Assembly: GCF_020379485.1 (NCBI RefSeq)
Contig: NW_026016860.1
Span: 16,943 to 80,942, forward strand
Reading direction: 5' to 3'
Origin: Brassica napus
Lineage: Eukaryota; Streptophyta; Magnoliopsida; Brassicales; Brassicaceae
Length of the DNA stretch: 64,000 nt
How positions within the stretch are numbered: the stretch's first letter is position 1; every line of letters starts with the position of its first letter. The notes below the pieces were generated by a model that searched no databases, was not told the origin of the DNA, and saw only the letters and a list, made by a program, of their open reading frames with translations. Of this stretch, positions 36,131-48,130 are shown piece by piece. Made by a program: the position numbers and the translations under genes.

Positions 36131-38550
36131 TTACAAAGACAACAGAGTTCTTCCTTCTCTTGTCGATGCTGAGCTGGCAAATGCTGAAGGTAAATTATTT
36201 TTACCTTTTTCCCACTTTTAACCGTGGTAATAATTTCTGATTACCTTCTTGTGTTGCAGCTTGGTGGTACAAACCAGAATATATAATCAACGAGCTTAAT
36301 ATAAACTCGGTGATAACAACACCTGGTCACGAGGAGATACTGCCTATTAATGCATTTACCACTCAGAAGCCGTACACATTAAGAGGCTATGCTTATTCTG
36401 GTAATTGTTTTTTTACCATGGTAATTAAATTAAGATTCAAAGTTCTGAGTAAATATTTTTGGTGATGTTTTAAACAGGAGGAGGGAAGAATGTAACGAGA
36501 GTGGAGGTGACTCTAGACGGAGGAGAGACGTGGAGTGTGTGTGAGCTTGACCACCAAGAGAAGCCGAACAAGTATGGCAAATTCTGGTGTTGGTGTTTCT
36601 GGTCACTTGACGTTGAGGTTCTTGATCTGCTTAGCGCCAAAGATGTAGCGGTTCGAGCCTGGGACGAGTCTTTCAACACCCAGCCTGATAAACTCATCTG
36701 GAACCTCATGGTAACCTCTCTCTCTCTCTCTTAATTTGTTTTATTATACTATAGGATAAAATAGTTTATTCTTTATATATGATTTGATTAACTAGAGTAG
36801 TTAATTTAATCCCGTTATTTATATTTGTCCTCGTCCTACAAAGTTGGAACTACTGTGCTATCGTTGATGATATTTTAAAAACGTGTTACCTACCATCTTT
36901 TTTTTTTTGCCAAAATTTTTTTTTTTGCCAAAAGTTACCTACCATCTTAGTACAACCCTAATCAGTAATCAACATGGAACCAAGAAAAGTTCTTTAATCA
37001 TGTTGTACAGTTTATTTTAGTGGTGTAAGTGTGATTATTTGATTCATTTCCCTTCATGCGGGCAATTATATATTAAACTTTGAAAAGTCTTAAGTCCATG
37101 GTATCCAGCTAATTAATCAAGAACAAAAAAGTTTTGTTACAAGACACTATCATATCTCAGTAAAACAACACTATTATATAATGTTTGACTAAAGCAACAC
37201 TGACGTTGACTGGTATTTAATCAGGGAATGATGAACAATTGCTGGTTCAGGATCAGAACCAACGTGTGCAAGCCTCACAGAGGAGAGATAGGGATTGTAT
37301 TCGAACACCCGACCCGACCCGGAAACCAATCGGGTGGGTGGATGGCAAAGGAACGTCAACTTGAGATATCCTCAGAGTCAAACCCTACTTTGAAAAAATC
37401 AGTTTCATCTCCTTTCATGAACACTTCCTCGAAGATGTACTCAATCTCCGACGTTAGAAAACACAACTCAGTCGAATCTGCATGGATCATTGTTCACGGC
37501 CACGTCTACGACTGTACACGTTTCTTGAAAGATCACCCAGGAGGCACTGATTCGATCCTCATCAACGCAGGCACTGATTGCACCGAAGAGTTTGAAGCTA
37601 TTCATTCAGACAAAGCCAAGAAGATTCTTGAAGATTACCGTATCGGTGAGCTCATCACCACCGGCTACGACTCTTCCCCTAATGTCTCCGTCCACGGTGG
37701 CTCCAACGTAGCTCCTCTGTTAGCTCCCATCAAAGAGCTTTCTCCTCCAAAGCACATTGCATTGGTCAACCCACGTGAAAAAGTCCCAGATAAACTCATT
37801 GAGAAGACTTCTATCTCTCACGATGTTCGTAGGTTTCGATTCGCATTACCATCTGAAGATCAGCAGCTTGGTCTACCCGTTGGGAAACACATCTTCCTTT
37901 GCGCCAACATTAACGATAAGCTTTGTCTTAGAGCCTATACTCCGACCAGCACGGTCAACGCCGTTGGACATATCGACTTAGTCGTCAAAGTTTACTTCAA
38001 AGACGTTCATCCAAGATTCCCCAACGGAGGGCTCATGTCACAACACTTAGACTCGTTATCAATCGGTGCGGTTTTAGACATCAAAGGTCCATTAGGGCAC
38101 ATCGAGTACAAAGGCAAAGGCAACTTCATGGTCAACGGTAAACCCAAGTTTGCCAAGAAACTAGCCATGCTAGCCGGAGGAACAGGCATCACTCCGATCT
38201 ACCAAGTCATTCAATCTATACTAAGTGATCCAGAGGACGAAACCGAGATGTATGTGGTTTACGCAAACCGAACCGAGGATGACATACTTGTTAGAGAAGA
38301 GCTAGAAGGATGGGCTAATAAGCATAAGGAGAGGCTAAAGCTTTGGTACGTTGTTGAAATCGCAAAAGAAGGTTGGAACTATAGCACTGGGTTTATAACC
38401 GAAGATGTGCTTAGAGAACACGTCCCGGAAGGTTTAGAAGGCGAATCGCTTGCGCTGGCGTGTGGACCACCTCCTATGATTCAGTTTGCGTTACAGCCTA
38501 ATCTTGAGAAGATGGGTTACAACGTGAAGGAAGATCTCCTGATCTTCTAA
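36131..38550 (+). CDS. NIA1: Nitrate reductase 3' part (exons 2b-5)
   Basis: Exon 2 resumes at 36131 and reads [19 protein letters not shown] to a GT donor at 36190. Exon 3 (36260-36400) encodes [17 protein letters not shown]. Exon 4 (36478-36710) encodes the dimer domain ([19 protein letters not shown]). Exon 5 (37225-38550) encodes hinge 1, cytochrome b5, FAD and NADH domains, ending KEDLLIF as in plant nitrate reductases. Exon 5 alone is a 441-residue cytochrome-b5-reductase-like frame beginning MMNNCWF. A transcript started within the Helitron could express it, but no start context or promoter supports this. Confidence 0.85.
36884..36948. mobile_element. Micro-insertion in NIA1 intron 4
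   Basis: GTTACCTACCATCTT (about 36885-36899) recurs at 36934-36948. Between them are two copies of a T run followed by GCCAAAA. The double T-run unit suggests two tail insertions at one site or a slipped copy. Confidence 0.5.
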
Positions 38551-39306
38551 GAATGGTTCAAACTTTATATACAAGCAATAACAGTTATTGCTTTTGTAAA
38601 TACATTGTTATTTGGGTGCTTTTGTTAGAGTTTGTATTCCAAAATGTATAATGTATTGTATTTATCGTTTATGTTGTTGTTGATGATTATGGTATTTATA
38701 ATGATAAATGATGAAAGCATCACGTAACTCAAAACTTTTCGTGTCTTGTCTTTAAATGGAGTTACAGTTACTATGCTGGTCGTCTAATAAGTGGTTGTAG
38801 CTCAGACATCATATCATGTGTTATTTATTCAACCACGCCTGATAAACGTTTTGTACTCTAATGCCGGGTTCCAAATTAGTTACCACTTGTGATTGATTGT
38901 GTTGCTTTCTAATGTCAGTGACGAAAAAGATAGAAAAAACATACAAAACACGTTTAATGCAACTATACACTTTTATGTTACAGTGTCTCTTCGATACAAG
39001 AAAGGTGAAAAGATCTAAAGTGGAGTTTCGGTTTGTCCCGACAAGATTTGTGGTTTGTATGCATTTTACATTAATACAAGAACAGCTGATAAGGAGAGTA
39101 ATAAAATACTTTTCATATTAGCTAAGAACAGAAAACATGATCAACGTGATTAAAGACTTAATGTCATGAATATACTACTTCAGTGGACAGTGATAATCAT
39201 TAGTCATTTTGAAATTGAATACTTTTAATATTTTCTCGGTATCAAAACTGAATTACATGTAAATATAGTAAGTACTTAAAGGTTTATGAGTCAGACACCC
39301 TACTAA
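38551..39306. other. NIA1 3' flank
   Basis: AT-rich DNA with the NIA1 3'UTR in its first about 150 bp (AATGTATAATGTATTG could serve as a polyadenylation region). No gene seen. Confidence 0.4.
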
Positions 39307-40068
39307 TCTTATATATTAAAACATAAGTCACAATTTTGATTCATGTGTGATTTTTTAAAAAATTGATCTAATAGACATATTACTAAAAAGTCATGTTACA
39401 TTTAATCTCTAATCTTATTATTTAAATTTTGGGCTTATCAAAAAATTTTATTGGCCTATCAATAATTGGATTTAAACAATAGATGATCCATTGAATTTAT
39501 GGATAGTATAAATTAAATAGATATAATTTAATGTTGTAATACTATACTTTCATATGTTAATTATTTTAATATTTGTCGATGTTAACTTTTAAAATTATAA
39601 AGATTTTCTTTTAAATAACAAAAATCATATTATCTAACAATGATTATTATTTACTATATTAAACCAATGGAAACAAATTTAAAACTATATAGTTTATTTT
39701 AAAAATTAAACAAAACTAAATGTTTAATTATTTACTCGATAATATAAATCCATGAAGCGAAAAGTTTAATTTGTTTTAAACTTTCTAAATTTGTGAAATG
39801 TTACAATATCTTTGAATATGAAAATAAAACAATATATATAATAATGAAATAATAATCCAAATATATATATATATATAGAAAAAGATACAAATACATGTGA
39901 AAGTTTAAAAAAAATCTATTCAATAAAAAAATATACCGTAAACTTATTATGTTTCAAAATTTGATATACATATATATATTATAATATATACCAATTTAGA
40001 ATTGAGAAAAAATTATATAAAAATAATTGAAAATAAAAACATGCGCGGTTGCGCAGGTCGAGATCTAG
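39307..40068 (+). mobile_element. Helitron (plus strand), 762 bp
   Basis: 5' end TCTTATATATTAAAACATA after A (39306); 3' end hairpin TGCGC-GGTT-GCGCA (40042-40055) and CTAG at 40065-40068. The interior is AT-rich and non-coding. It is joined directly to the next Helitron. Confidence 0.82.
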
Positions 40069-40866
40069 TCTATACTATTAAAAGGGTAAGAGTCCTAAAA
40101 AATCTACTTAAACAAGGTTGTTAGACTATTTCATTAAATTTAACTATTTTTTTGGTCTTACCTTATATTTCTCTAACTACATAAATACTTTACATAATTT
40201 AAAGGACAATTATCTCATGCAATAAATTATTAAGATTTGATCTTACATTTTTTATATATAAACTAAATGATTAATCTTATCATAAAAAATATCAAATGGT
40301 CTAAACGGGTTGGAAATTTAAATGGAGTTAGTAAAAAATAACAGGTTTAAATAGAACATATTTATTTACTTTACAAATTCTAACAATGCATATGATACGT
40401 TTTATTAAATTTTCACAAATGTAAAATATCTTACGCTTTAAATCAGGTAGTTTAGGTTGTTTGAAAAAAATATAGGATAAATAATTAACTATTAATTATT
40501 TGAAAAAAAATATTCGAGTCATTTTTTTTTGCATAATTTGGTTTATAAATAATATTTTTAGGATATTTGGATATTTAAAAATTGAATATAATTAATATTT
40601 GTAGGTATATAATTTGTATTTCAAAAATTTAAGTACTCATTTGGTTCTCAGTTCGGTTTCTATTTTTCGGTTCCAAAGATATATGATATGCTTGGTTATA
40701 TATAAAATTCAACTTAATTTTGATTTTTTTTTCAGTTGGGTACGGTTCAGTGCATCCGGATAAATGTACTCAAACCTATACATTATCTTATATAGAAATT
40801 ATGTAAGAAAATTTTAATTAATTTTAAAAATAAATCTGCGCTTTCTAAACTCGGATCAAAATCTAG
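40069..40866 (+). mobile_element. Helitron (plus strand), 798 bp, head-to-tail with the preceding one
   Basis: 5' end TCTATACTATTAAAAGGG starts at the base right after the CTAG of the preceding Helitron. The 3' end is CTGCGCTTTCTAAACTCGGATCAAAATCTAG (written here in part: TCAAAATCTAG at 40856-40866), with a decayed hairpin, followed by T. No coding sequence. Confidence 0.78.
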
Positions 40867-42338
40867 TTTAGTTTATAAATGTATGCGTAGTAGTGTACAT
40901 ATTTAAGTCCTTGTTAATAATATAGTTCCAGAGCCATGCATGCTATTCTTTTTCTTCACAACATATTGGACACTCATAATTTTTTTTTTTTTGAAAACGG
41001 CATGGTCGGTTCCAGAGAAAACATACTTATTGAATCTCATAATTTAAAATCTCATATAGACTAATATATGCAATTTGTCTATATATCAACTTACCGTTTT
41101 AAACATAAGTATCTCAAAAATCGAATCGATATCCAAAAAGAAGTATAATAAAATATATATGTCGGTCTCGAATCGCCTCAGCAATGTAAATGAGAAATGG
41201 AGAATGAAAACAATACACATACGTTACGTTTTTGTCTTCGATTATTTACATACACTATATTCTAACGCATCGATCTCATACGATATATATTCTAAACGCT
41301 TTGATGATCCAAACTATAAATTTCTCCTACCATTTATTTTATGAAAATTCTTCAAATGCTTAGGGGCATCAATATATCAAAGAAAAAAAATCAGTATATC
41401 AAGTTACCTTTTTAGAGCTTTAATTAGCTGAGAAGGAAACTTCCTAAATAAAGAAAGATAAAATAAAATGGAAAGGAAAGGAAAGGAAAGAAACGAAGAA
41501 GGTAGGCAAAATAAAACGTATAGCCGCGACCTCGTGTAACAAGGGACGTCCCGACCACTGCGGAGACGGCGAGACGCTTACTGAATATTTTTCTCTCTTT
41601 GTTTTTTCAAAAAGGACGTTGTTTCGTACTCGCAAGGGTCAAGTGTCTACTCCAGTCTCTCTCTCTAATATCATAATACAAAACGAAACACCCTTCTTGT
41701 AGTTTGTCTTTAATCTAAGTTCGTGATATAATCTAAGTTCTAATTAGTTCTAAATCATAAATGTCTTGTGTCTCGACTTACCTAGGTCTTGTGAAAATGA
41801 CGTCTGAAATTTGAAGAACTAGTTGTCCTTCCTAGAACTGACTTAACTATTACTTGAACATTAATCAGTGCTAAACAATGAAAGTTGGCAGTCTTGTATA
41901 AAACAATGTCAATTTAATATTTAATATTTTGTATGCTAAACAAAAATAAATAAAACATAGTTTCCAGTTTGCTCTTTTTTTCAATGTATTTGGTATGTTT
42001 ATTAGGAGTATATATATATGCTAAGTTTAGCTCATTGAGAAAAAAAAAAATACGAAAGTAAATAAATTAGAAGGCTAGCTACTCTTTAGTTAAAGCTTTT
42101 GCCTTTAATTTGTTTAATGGGAAGTTTAAAATAATATTTTATGAATAAAGCATTGAAAAAAAAACGAAAGAGGTGAAAATAGTATCATGAGTGAAAAAAA
42201 AAACTTTTTAAAAATTGTAAAGGACCCATATAACATATGCCAAGTTTTTATTGGTCTAACATTGTAAAAAATAAATATAATAAAATTATAAAATTACATA
42301 CTGATATTTTTATAGAGACTTATCATAAATGTTCATGA

Positions 42339-42342
<4 letters not shown>
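40867..42342. other. Intergenic AT-rich DNA
   Basis: No gene that I can support. Short frames at 41075-41344 and on the minus strand at 41444-41635 have no recognisable domain. A GGAAA tandem run lies at about 41470-41490. Confidence 0.4.

Positions 42343-42369
<27 letters not shown>
42343..42369. repeat. (AT)n microsatellite
   Basis: Uninterrupted AT dinucleotide run of about 27 bp. Confidence 0.9.
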
Positions 42370-42374
<5 letters not shown>

Positions 42375-42632
42375 TTTTAGGGTCAATTACTATTTTGAAA
42401 CTTAGTTTTGTCGTTTCATGAAACTATTAACTACTTTACTTTATTACCAACAGAACAGGATGATTAAGTTCACCAAATGCGTCCCTTATGGCTATTAAGA
42501 GTCAAACGCAAGGATGACCAGGGTCATGATTTATGAAGGCGTCATATATTCAAACCATTGGTCCATTAATTGCTAATTCGTCAGATTAGTTTGTTAATTA
42601 CGATAAAGTACAATAAAAAAATTTATGAAGTA

Positions 42633-42735
42633 CAAATCTTACTATTGTACTGATTAAGTAGCTCTCAGCCAACGGGCAGAAGATGAACTATTTAGATTAT
42701 TCAATGGTAACAAATCTTACTATTGTACTGATTAA
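42633..42735. repeat. 25-bp direct repeat flanking 53 bp
   Basis: CAAATCTTACTATTGTACTG plus ATTAA occurs at 42633-42657 and again, identical, at 42711-42735. The intervening 53 bp has no known signature. It is either a short tandem duplication or an insertion with an unusually long duplication. Confidence 0.7.
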
Positions 42736-43108
42736 ACTAGCTCGGAATGGTAACTGCGGTTTGAGCGGTGCGGGACAAGCGGTTTAATTGCGGTGCGGTT
42801 TTAACAGTTATAAAAATGTATACATATATGGTATATGTATAGATTTTGTTATTGTTAACTGCGGTGCGAGGCGGGGCGGTTCGTAATATTCGAAGTCAAA
42901 GATTTGTGGGCTTCTAAAAGCATTGGGAATGGCTCCAACTAAGTTGGGAAATATATTAACTAAATATCCATTGCCAATTTGCCACCATCGTTGGAGTTAT
43001 TTATATGTCCAAGTGGGAGAACGAATTGTAATTATCAGAGGAATTTCTTTAAAAAACAATTAAAATATAATTCATTTCCAACCCAAAAAAGGGGATCCGG
43101 TGAGTTAC

Positions 43109-43370
43109 TGTTGACTTAACTTAAGCTTGAAGTTATCTTGTTATTATCCTAATGAGTTTAGGATTTGAATATCTTGAGTTGTAGTTATCTAGTTAAGCTT
43201 ATCCTAATGAGTTTAGGAAACTATGAGTTAGTATATAAGAAGCTATCATGATGTGATAGAGCTTATCGTGTGTTGAGAGCTTTTAGTTTTTGAGTTCTTT
43301 CTAAAAGCAATAAAAGAGTTCTTGAGTTTGAGGTTGATCGTTGAGTTACGGTTACTACTTGATTTCTATA
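43109..43370 (+). repeat. 5' LTR of the full-length Copia element
   Basis: 262 bp, TGTTGACTTAAC ... GATTTCTATA. It carries a TATATAAGAAG promoter-like box and AATAAAAG. The target duplication GTTAC precedes it. It looks identical to the 3' LTR at 47514-47775. Confidence 0.92.
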
Positions 43371-43372
43371 TT

Positions 43373-43384
43373 TGGTATCAGAGC
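43373..43384 (+). promoter_or_regulatory. Primer-binding site (initiator tRNA-Met complement)
   Basis: TGGTATCAGAGC, two bases after the 5' LTR. The same motif follows the left LTRs of the short elements at 21430 and 55651. Confidence 0.88.
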
Positions 43385-43428
43385 TTAAACTATTGAAATC
43401 AAGAATACGTTGAGAAGAGAAGACAAGC

Positions 43429-46400
43429 ATGACGGATTTGTCTATAGCTACATACAAATCAAAGGAGAATGGTTCCTCCGGGATCAAGTGTCCGATGCTC
43501 ACCACCACCAATTACACAGTTTGGAGCATGCGGATGAACGTGTTGCTCAAAGTTCATAAGGTGTGGGAATCAATTGATCCAGGAAGCGACGACAGAGACA
43601 AAAGCGATATGGCTCGAGCGTTCTTATTTCAATCAATTCCTGAGAGTTTAGTTCTTCAAGTTGGTACTTTAGATACCGCAAAAGAAGTTTGGGATGCGAT
43701 CAAGACCAGGCATGTAGGGGCAGACAGGGTCCGAGAGGCAAGGTTACAAACACTTTTTGATGAGTTCAATAGATTGAAGATGAAGGATACGGAAACCATT
43801 GATGAGTTCTCTGGAAAAATTGCTGAGATTTCTTCAAAATCAACGGCTTTGGGAGAGGTTCTCGAAGAACCGAAACTAGTAAAGAAGTTTCTCAGTAGCT
43901 TGCCGAAGAAGAAATACATTCATATCGTAGCTGCGCTTGAACAAGTCCTTGACCTAAACACAACAGGCTTTGAGGATATTGTGGGAAGGTTAAAAGCTTA
44001 TGAAGAGAGAGTTCAAGATGAAGATCAACAAGAGGATCAAGGGAAACTCTTGTACACTAATACCGACTCTCAAGGGCAACAAGAAGGCTACGGTAGAGGA
44101 CGAGGTCATGGCGGTCGTTATAACAATAGAGGACGTGGAAGAGGACGTTATAATGGTGGTAGATCTAACTGGAGACAAGGAGGTGATTGGACTCAAGGGA
44201 GAGATGCGTCTAAAGTGGTCTGCTACCGCTGTGATAAAACAGGACACTATGTATACGATTGTCCTGATCGCTTGCTTAAACTACAAGAAACACATGAGAC
44301 AGAGAATGATAGCACACATGAAGCTGAGGAGCTAATGGTACATGAGTTGATTTACCTCAATGAAGAAAAGGTAGTGCCAAGCAAGTTCGAGACTCAATCT
44401 AGCGCTGACAATATTTGGTACTTAGACAATGGAGCCAGCAACCATATGACAGGGAACCGAGACTATTTCAAAATCATAGATGAGTCTGTTACAGGAAAAG
44501 TTCGTTTTGGAGACGACTCAAGGATAGATATCAAAGGGAAAGGATCGATTCTTTTTATTACTAGCGATGGGAAACGGAAGTCGTTGGCTGATGTGTACTA
44601 CATACCTGAGTTAAAAAGCAACATAATCTCTCTTGGTCAGGCAACAGAATCTGGCTGTGATGTCAGAATGAGAAACAAGTTTCTAACACTTCGTGATCGA
44701 CAAGGAAACCTGTTAGTAAAATCATTGAGGTCTAAAAATAGACTTTATAAAGTCGTGATGGAGGTGGAAGGAGCAAAGTGTCTCCAGCTTGAGAAGATTA
44801 GCGATTCCACACTATGGCACACTAGACTTGGACATGTTGGTATGGATTCTATGAAAGCAATGGTAAGCAAGGAGATCGTTACAGGAATTCCAAAGATGAG
44901 TATAGAGAAAGAAACTTGTGCATCTTGTCTTATGGGAAAACAAACAAGAGGCTCGTTTCCTAAAGCTACAACCTATCGCGCTCAACATGTTCTTGAACTT
45001 ATCCACGGTGATCTCTGTGGACCTATCTCACCATCAACAGCTGGAGGAAGCAGATACATACTTGTTTTGATTGATGATCATTCAAGATACATGTGGTCGA
45101 TCTTGATAAAAGAGAAGAGTGAAGCTTTTGAACGTTTCAAAGTATTTAAGAATTTGGTTGAGCAAGAAACTAAAGTCACCATCGGAACATTACGTACAGA
45201 CAGAGGAGGAGAGTTTATGTCTCGAGAGTTTCAGAGTTTTTGTGATAATCATGGGATCAAAAGGCACATGACTGCGCCATACTCTCCACAGCAGAATGGA
45301 GTAGTTGAGAGACGAAACAGGACACTTATGGAGATGACGAGGAGTATAATGAAACACATGAACATGCCACACTACTTATGGGGAGAAGCCGTGAGACATT
45401 CAACCTATCTGATTAATAGGTTAGCTACAAGGACACTGAAGGATCAGTCACCTTATGAATGTTTTAAAGGCAAGAAACCGAATGTAAGACACATTCGAGT
45501 CTTCGGATGTACCTGTTATGCTAAGCGTGATACTCATCTCCTGAAGAAACTTGATGATAGATCCAGAGAGTTGGTGCATCTAGGAGTTGAACCGGGTTCA
45601 AAGGCCTATAGATTGTATGATCCAAGAAGCCATAAAGTAGTGGTTAGCCGAGATGTTGTTTTTGATGAAAACAAAGCGTGGAGTTGGAACAAAGGTAGGA
45701 AGAACTCGACTGAAGTCACTCTTGAGCTTGAGTTTCCAGCTCGAAATGTAGAAGAAGAAGATAAGTCCGAGACTGAAGAGTCTACATGTGACAAGGAGGA
45801 AGAAGAATGTGACGGAGGAGATGATAACGAAGCAGAAAACTCTGAGACTCCAATACTAAGAAGATCAACAAGAACGAGTACAAAGCCAGGGTATTTAGAT
45901 GATTATGTTCTCAAGATAGAGGTACTCGAGACAGAGAGGATTTTGTTACTCATCAATGAAGAGCCTTGGGACTGGAACGAGGCCAGAGTAGAGAAGGTTT
46001 GGAGAGAAGCATGTGAAGATGAGATCACATCCATAGAGAAGAACAAGACGTGGACACTGGTTGATCTTCCGACAGGATGTAAAGCTATTGGTTTGAAGTG
46101 GGTTTTTAAGATAAAACGCAATGCGGATGGGAGTATAAGCAAGCACAAAGCAAGACTGGTAGCTAAAGGCTACGTGCAGCGTCATGGTATTGATTACGAG
46201 GAAGTATTTGCTCCTGTTGCGAGACTAGAGACTGTTCGAGTTATCATTGCTTTGGCAGCATCAAATGGATGGGAAGTTCATCATCTGGATGTCAAAACCG
46301 CGTTCTTACATGGAGATTTAGTTGAAGAAGTTTATGTATCTCAACCTGATGGTTTCAGAATAAAGGGAAGTGAGGAGAAAGTTTACAAGCTACATAAAGC

Positions 46401-47529
46401 TCTTTATGGACTAAAGCAAGCTCCAAGAGCTTGGAACATCAAGTTGAAATCAATTCTAAAGGAGTTAAACTTCAGTAAATGTTCAAAGGAGCCTTCTCTG
46501 TTCAAGAAGAGAATGAATGGGCATCATCTGCTAGTTGCCGTGTATGTAGATGATCTTTTGGTAACAGGATCAAGCATAGAAGTCATAAGAGAGTTTAAGG
46601 TGAAGATGGCGGCAAAATTTGAGATGACAGACCTTGGTAAGCTTACCTACTACCTAGGAATCGAGGTGATTCAGTCTGAGTATGGAATTGTGTTGAAACA
46701 AGAACGATATGCAACCAAGATCTTAGAGGAAGCGGGGATGAATGAATGTAATGCAGTACAAGTTCCCATGGATTCCGGTGTAAAATTTTCAAAGGCAGAG
46801 GAGGAAGAGGACGTTAATGAAACAGAGTTTAGAAAGAGTATCGGGTGTCTCAGGTATTTGATTCATACACGCCCTGATCTCGCTTACAGTGTAGGCATCT
46901 TGAGTAGATATATGCATAGTCCTAAGGTATCACACGCAGTGGCTCTGAAGCAAGTCCTTAGGTATGTCCGAGGAAGTTATTCTCTTGGCTTGTTTTACAA
47001 AAGAGAGCATGAGAAAGGACTTGTGGGATACAGTGATAGCAGTTACAATGTAGATCCTAACGACGGAAGAAGCACTACTGGTTATATTTTCTACTTCAAT
47101 GAATGTCCGGTCTCATGGTGTTCTATGAAACAAGAAATTGTGGCTCTTTCATCGTGTGAGGCAGAGTTCATGGCAGCGACAGAGACGGCTAAGCAAGCCA
47201 TATGGCTTCAAGAGCTTCTAGGCGAGATTGTGGATGAGCCTAGTAAAGCAATGATACTGATCGACAACAAGTCTGCTATTGCCTTGACTAAAAATCCAGT
47301 ATTCCATGGTAGAAGCAAGCATATTCACAAACGGTTTCATTTCATTAGAGAATGTGTAGAAGATGGAATGGTGACCGTGAGACATGTAGCTGGTAAGGAG
47401 CAGAAAGCTGATATCTTGACTAAGGCACTTGGGAGATGTAAGTTCAAGGAGATGAGAGACTTCATTGGTGTTCAAGAAGTGAAGGAAGAAGACATCAAGC
47501 TTAAGGGGGAGAATGTTGACTTAACTTAA
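43429..47529 (+). CDS. Copia gag-pol polyprotein, intact
   Basis: 1366 residues in one frame, starting at the ATG 45 bp after the primer site and ending in the first bases of the 3' LTR. Order: UBN2-type Gag (1-200; [14 protein letters not shown]), a Gly/Arg-rich stretch (220-255), CCHC knuckle at 265-278 ([14 protein letters not shown]), aspartic protease at D333 in [11 protein letters not shown]-pre-integrase ([10 protein letters not shown]), integrase core D528, D591, E627 (D35E spacing), reverse transcriptase with YVDD (D1041, D1042) and RNase H (YSDSSY, SSCEAEF, IDNKSAI). The gene order integrase before RT identifies Copia. The protease site has DNG where DSG is more usual. Both catalytic sets are complete, so the protein could be active. 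Confidence 0.95.
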   Translation: MTDLSIATYKSKENGSSGIKCPMLTTTNYTVWSMRMNVLLKVHKVWESIDPGSDDRDKSDMARAFLFQSIPESLVLQVGTLDTAKEVWDAIKTRHVGADRVREARLQTLFDEFNRLKMKDTETIDEFSGKIAEISSKSTALGEVLEEPKLVKKFLSSLPKKKYIHIVAALEQVLDLNTTGFEDIVGRLKAYEERVQDEDQQEDQGKLLYTNTDSQGQQEGYGRGRGHGGRYNNRGRGRGRYNGGRSNWRQGGDWTQGRDASKVVCYRCDKTGHYVYDCPDRLLKLQETHETENDSTHEAEELMVHELIYLNEEKVVPSKFETQSSADNIWYLDNGASNHMTGNRDYFKIIDESVTGKVRFGDDSRIDIKGKGSILFITSDGKRKSLADVYYIPELKSNIISLGQATESGCDVRMRNKFLTLRDRQGNLLVKSLRSKNRLYKVVMEVEGAKCLQLEKISDSTLWHTRLGHVGMDSMKAMVSKEIVTGIPKMSIEKETCASCLMGKQTRGSFPKATTYRAQHVLELIHGDLCGPISPSTAGGSRYILVLIDDHSRYMWSILIKEKSEAFERFKVFKNLVEQETKVTIGTLRTDRGGEFMSREFQSFCDNHGIKRHMTAPYSPQQNGVVERRNRTLMEMTRSIMKHMNMPHYLWGEAVRHSTYLINRLATRTLKDQSPYECFKGKKPNVRHIRVFGCTCYAKRDTHLLKKLDDRSRELVHLGVEPGSKAYRLYDPRSHKVVVSRDVVFDENKAWSWNKGRKNSTEVTLELEFPARNVEEEDKSETEESTCDKEEEECDGGDDNEAENSETPILRRSTRTSTKPGYLDDYVLKIEVLETERILLLINEEPWDWNEARVEKVWREACEDEITSIEKNKTWTLVDLPTGCKAIGLKWVFKIKRNADGSISKHKARLVAKGYVQRHGIDYEEVFAPVARLETVRVIIALAASNGWEVHHLDVKTAFLHGDLVEEVYVSQPDGFRIKGSEEKVYKLHKALYGLKQAPRAWNIKLKSILKELNFSKCSKEPSLFKKRMNGHHLLVAVYVDDLLVTGSSIEVIREFKVKMAAKFEMTDLGKLTYYLGIEVIQSEYGIVLKQERYATKILEEAGMNECNAVQVPMDSGVKFSKAEEEEDVNETEFRKSIGCLRYLIHTRPDLAYSVGILSRYMHSPKVSHAVALKQVLRYVRGSYSLGLFYKREHEKGLVGYSDSSYNVDPNDGRSTTGYIFYFNECPVSWCSMKQEIVALSSCEAEFMAATETAKQAIWLQELLGEIVDEPSKAMILIDNKSAIALTKNPVFHGRSKHIHKRFHFIRECVEDGMVTVRHVAGKEQKADILTKALGRCKFKEMRDFIGVQEVKEEDIKLKGENVDLT

Positions 47530-47775
47530 GCTTGAAGTTATCTTGTTATTATCCTAATGAGTTTAGGATTTGAATATCTTGAGTTGTAGTTATCTAGTTA
47601 AGCTTATCCTAATGAGTTTAGGAAACTATGAGTTAGTATATAAGAAGCTATCATGATGTGATAGAGCTTATCGTGTGTTGAGAGCTTTTAGTTTTTGAGT
47701 TCTTTCTAAAAGCAATAAAAGAGTTCTTGAGTTTGAGGTTGATCGTTGAGTTACGGTTACTACTTGATTTCTATA
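47514..47775 (+). repeat. 3' LTR of the full-length Copia element
   Basis: 262 bp, apparently identical to 43109-43370, followed by the target duplication GTTAC at 47776. The first 16 bases also encode the end of the polyprotein. Confidence 0.92.
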
Positions 47776-48130
47776 GTTACAATCCGATTATCAGAGGAAT
47801 TTCTAAATCCTACTAGTTGGAAAAATAAATCCTAGTAAAATAGTTTATGTACAGAAATCTACTATGGCATTTTGATAAACTTATCAATATAGCTATGACT
47901 CTAATATCAAAACAAGTTATTTATTACTCTAATATTGTGTGTAATCATTCATTAACTTATATTTGTACACTATTTATAACAGTTGAATAAGTAAAACTGT
48001 TCATGCAAGCTCTTGTTTAGTATACTGTGAAGTCAATTATATGTTTTTGTCACTTGCTCACTATTACATAAACCAATGTTGACATAGTTGTAAAAAATAC
48101 CAAACCCTATTAAAACCCTATGTATGATCT

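Larger units (their letters stand above)
29757..38550 (+). pseudogene. NIA1: Nitrate reductase NIA1, disrupted in exon 2 by a Helitron
   Basis: Exons: 29757-30335, 30652-31031 plus 36131-36189 (split by the Helitron at 31032-36130), 36260-36400, 36478-36710 and 37225-38550. Leaving the Helitron out, they sum to 2718 nt, an uninterrupted 905-residue frame (Arabidopsis NIA1 has 917). NADH-nitrate reductase is a cytosolic homodimer that reduces nitrate to nitrite, the first step of nitrate assimilation. Domains: molybdenum cofactor domain with ligand Cys about 185 ([10 protein letters not shown]); dimer domain; hinge with the 14-3-3 phosphorylation motif KKSVSSPF (Ser about 525); cytochrome b5 with haem His about 568 (HPGG) and 591; FAD domain; NADH domain with GGTGITP and CGPPPM. 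Sequence is closer to NIA1 than NIA2 ([35 protein letters not shown]). As it stands, translation stops after 320 residues at a TAG inside the Helitron terminus, before the b5, FAD and NADH domains. No other lesion was seen, so the insertion looks recent. Confidence 0.93.
43109..47775 (+). mobile_element. Complete, probably young, Ty1/Copia LTR retrotransposon
   Basis: 4667 bp with LTRs 43109-43370 and 47514-47775 that I read as identical, and the 5-bp target duplication GTTAC (43104-43108 and 47776-47780). The primer-binding site TGGTATCAGAGC begins at 43373 and the purine tract AAGGGGGAGAA abuts the 3' LTR. One uninterrupted gag-pol frame fills the interior. Identical LTRs and an intact frame mean a recent insertion with possible autonomy. 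It is in the same orientation as NIA1, 4.6 kb downstream. Confidence 0.95.

Noticed and set aside
36131..38550. Independent cytochrome b5 reductase-like gene
   Set aside because: Exons 2b-5 continue the nitrate reductase frame exactly across the Helitron; it is the 3' half of NIA1.
41444..41635. 63-residue minus-strand gene
   Set aside because: Phe/Ser-rich translation of a purine-rich tract (GGAAA repeats); no coding evidence.
43031..47805. Copia insertion with an 18-bp duplication (ATTATCAGAGGAATTTCT on both sides)
   Set aside because: This direct repeat lies 60 bp outside the left LTR, and the true 5-bp duplication GTTAC abuts both LTRs. The longer repeat must be an older event.
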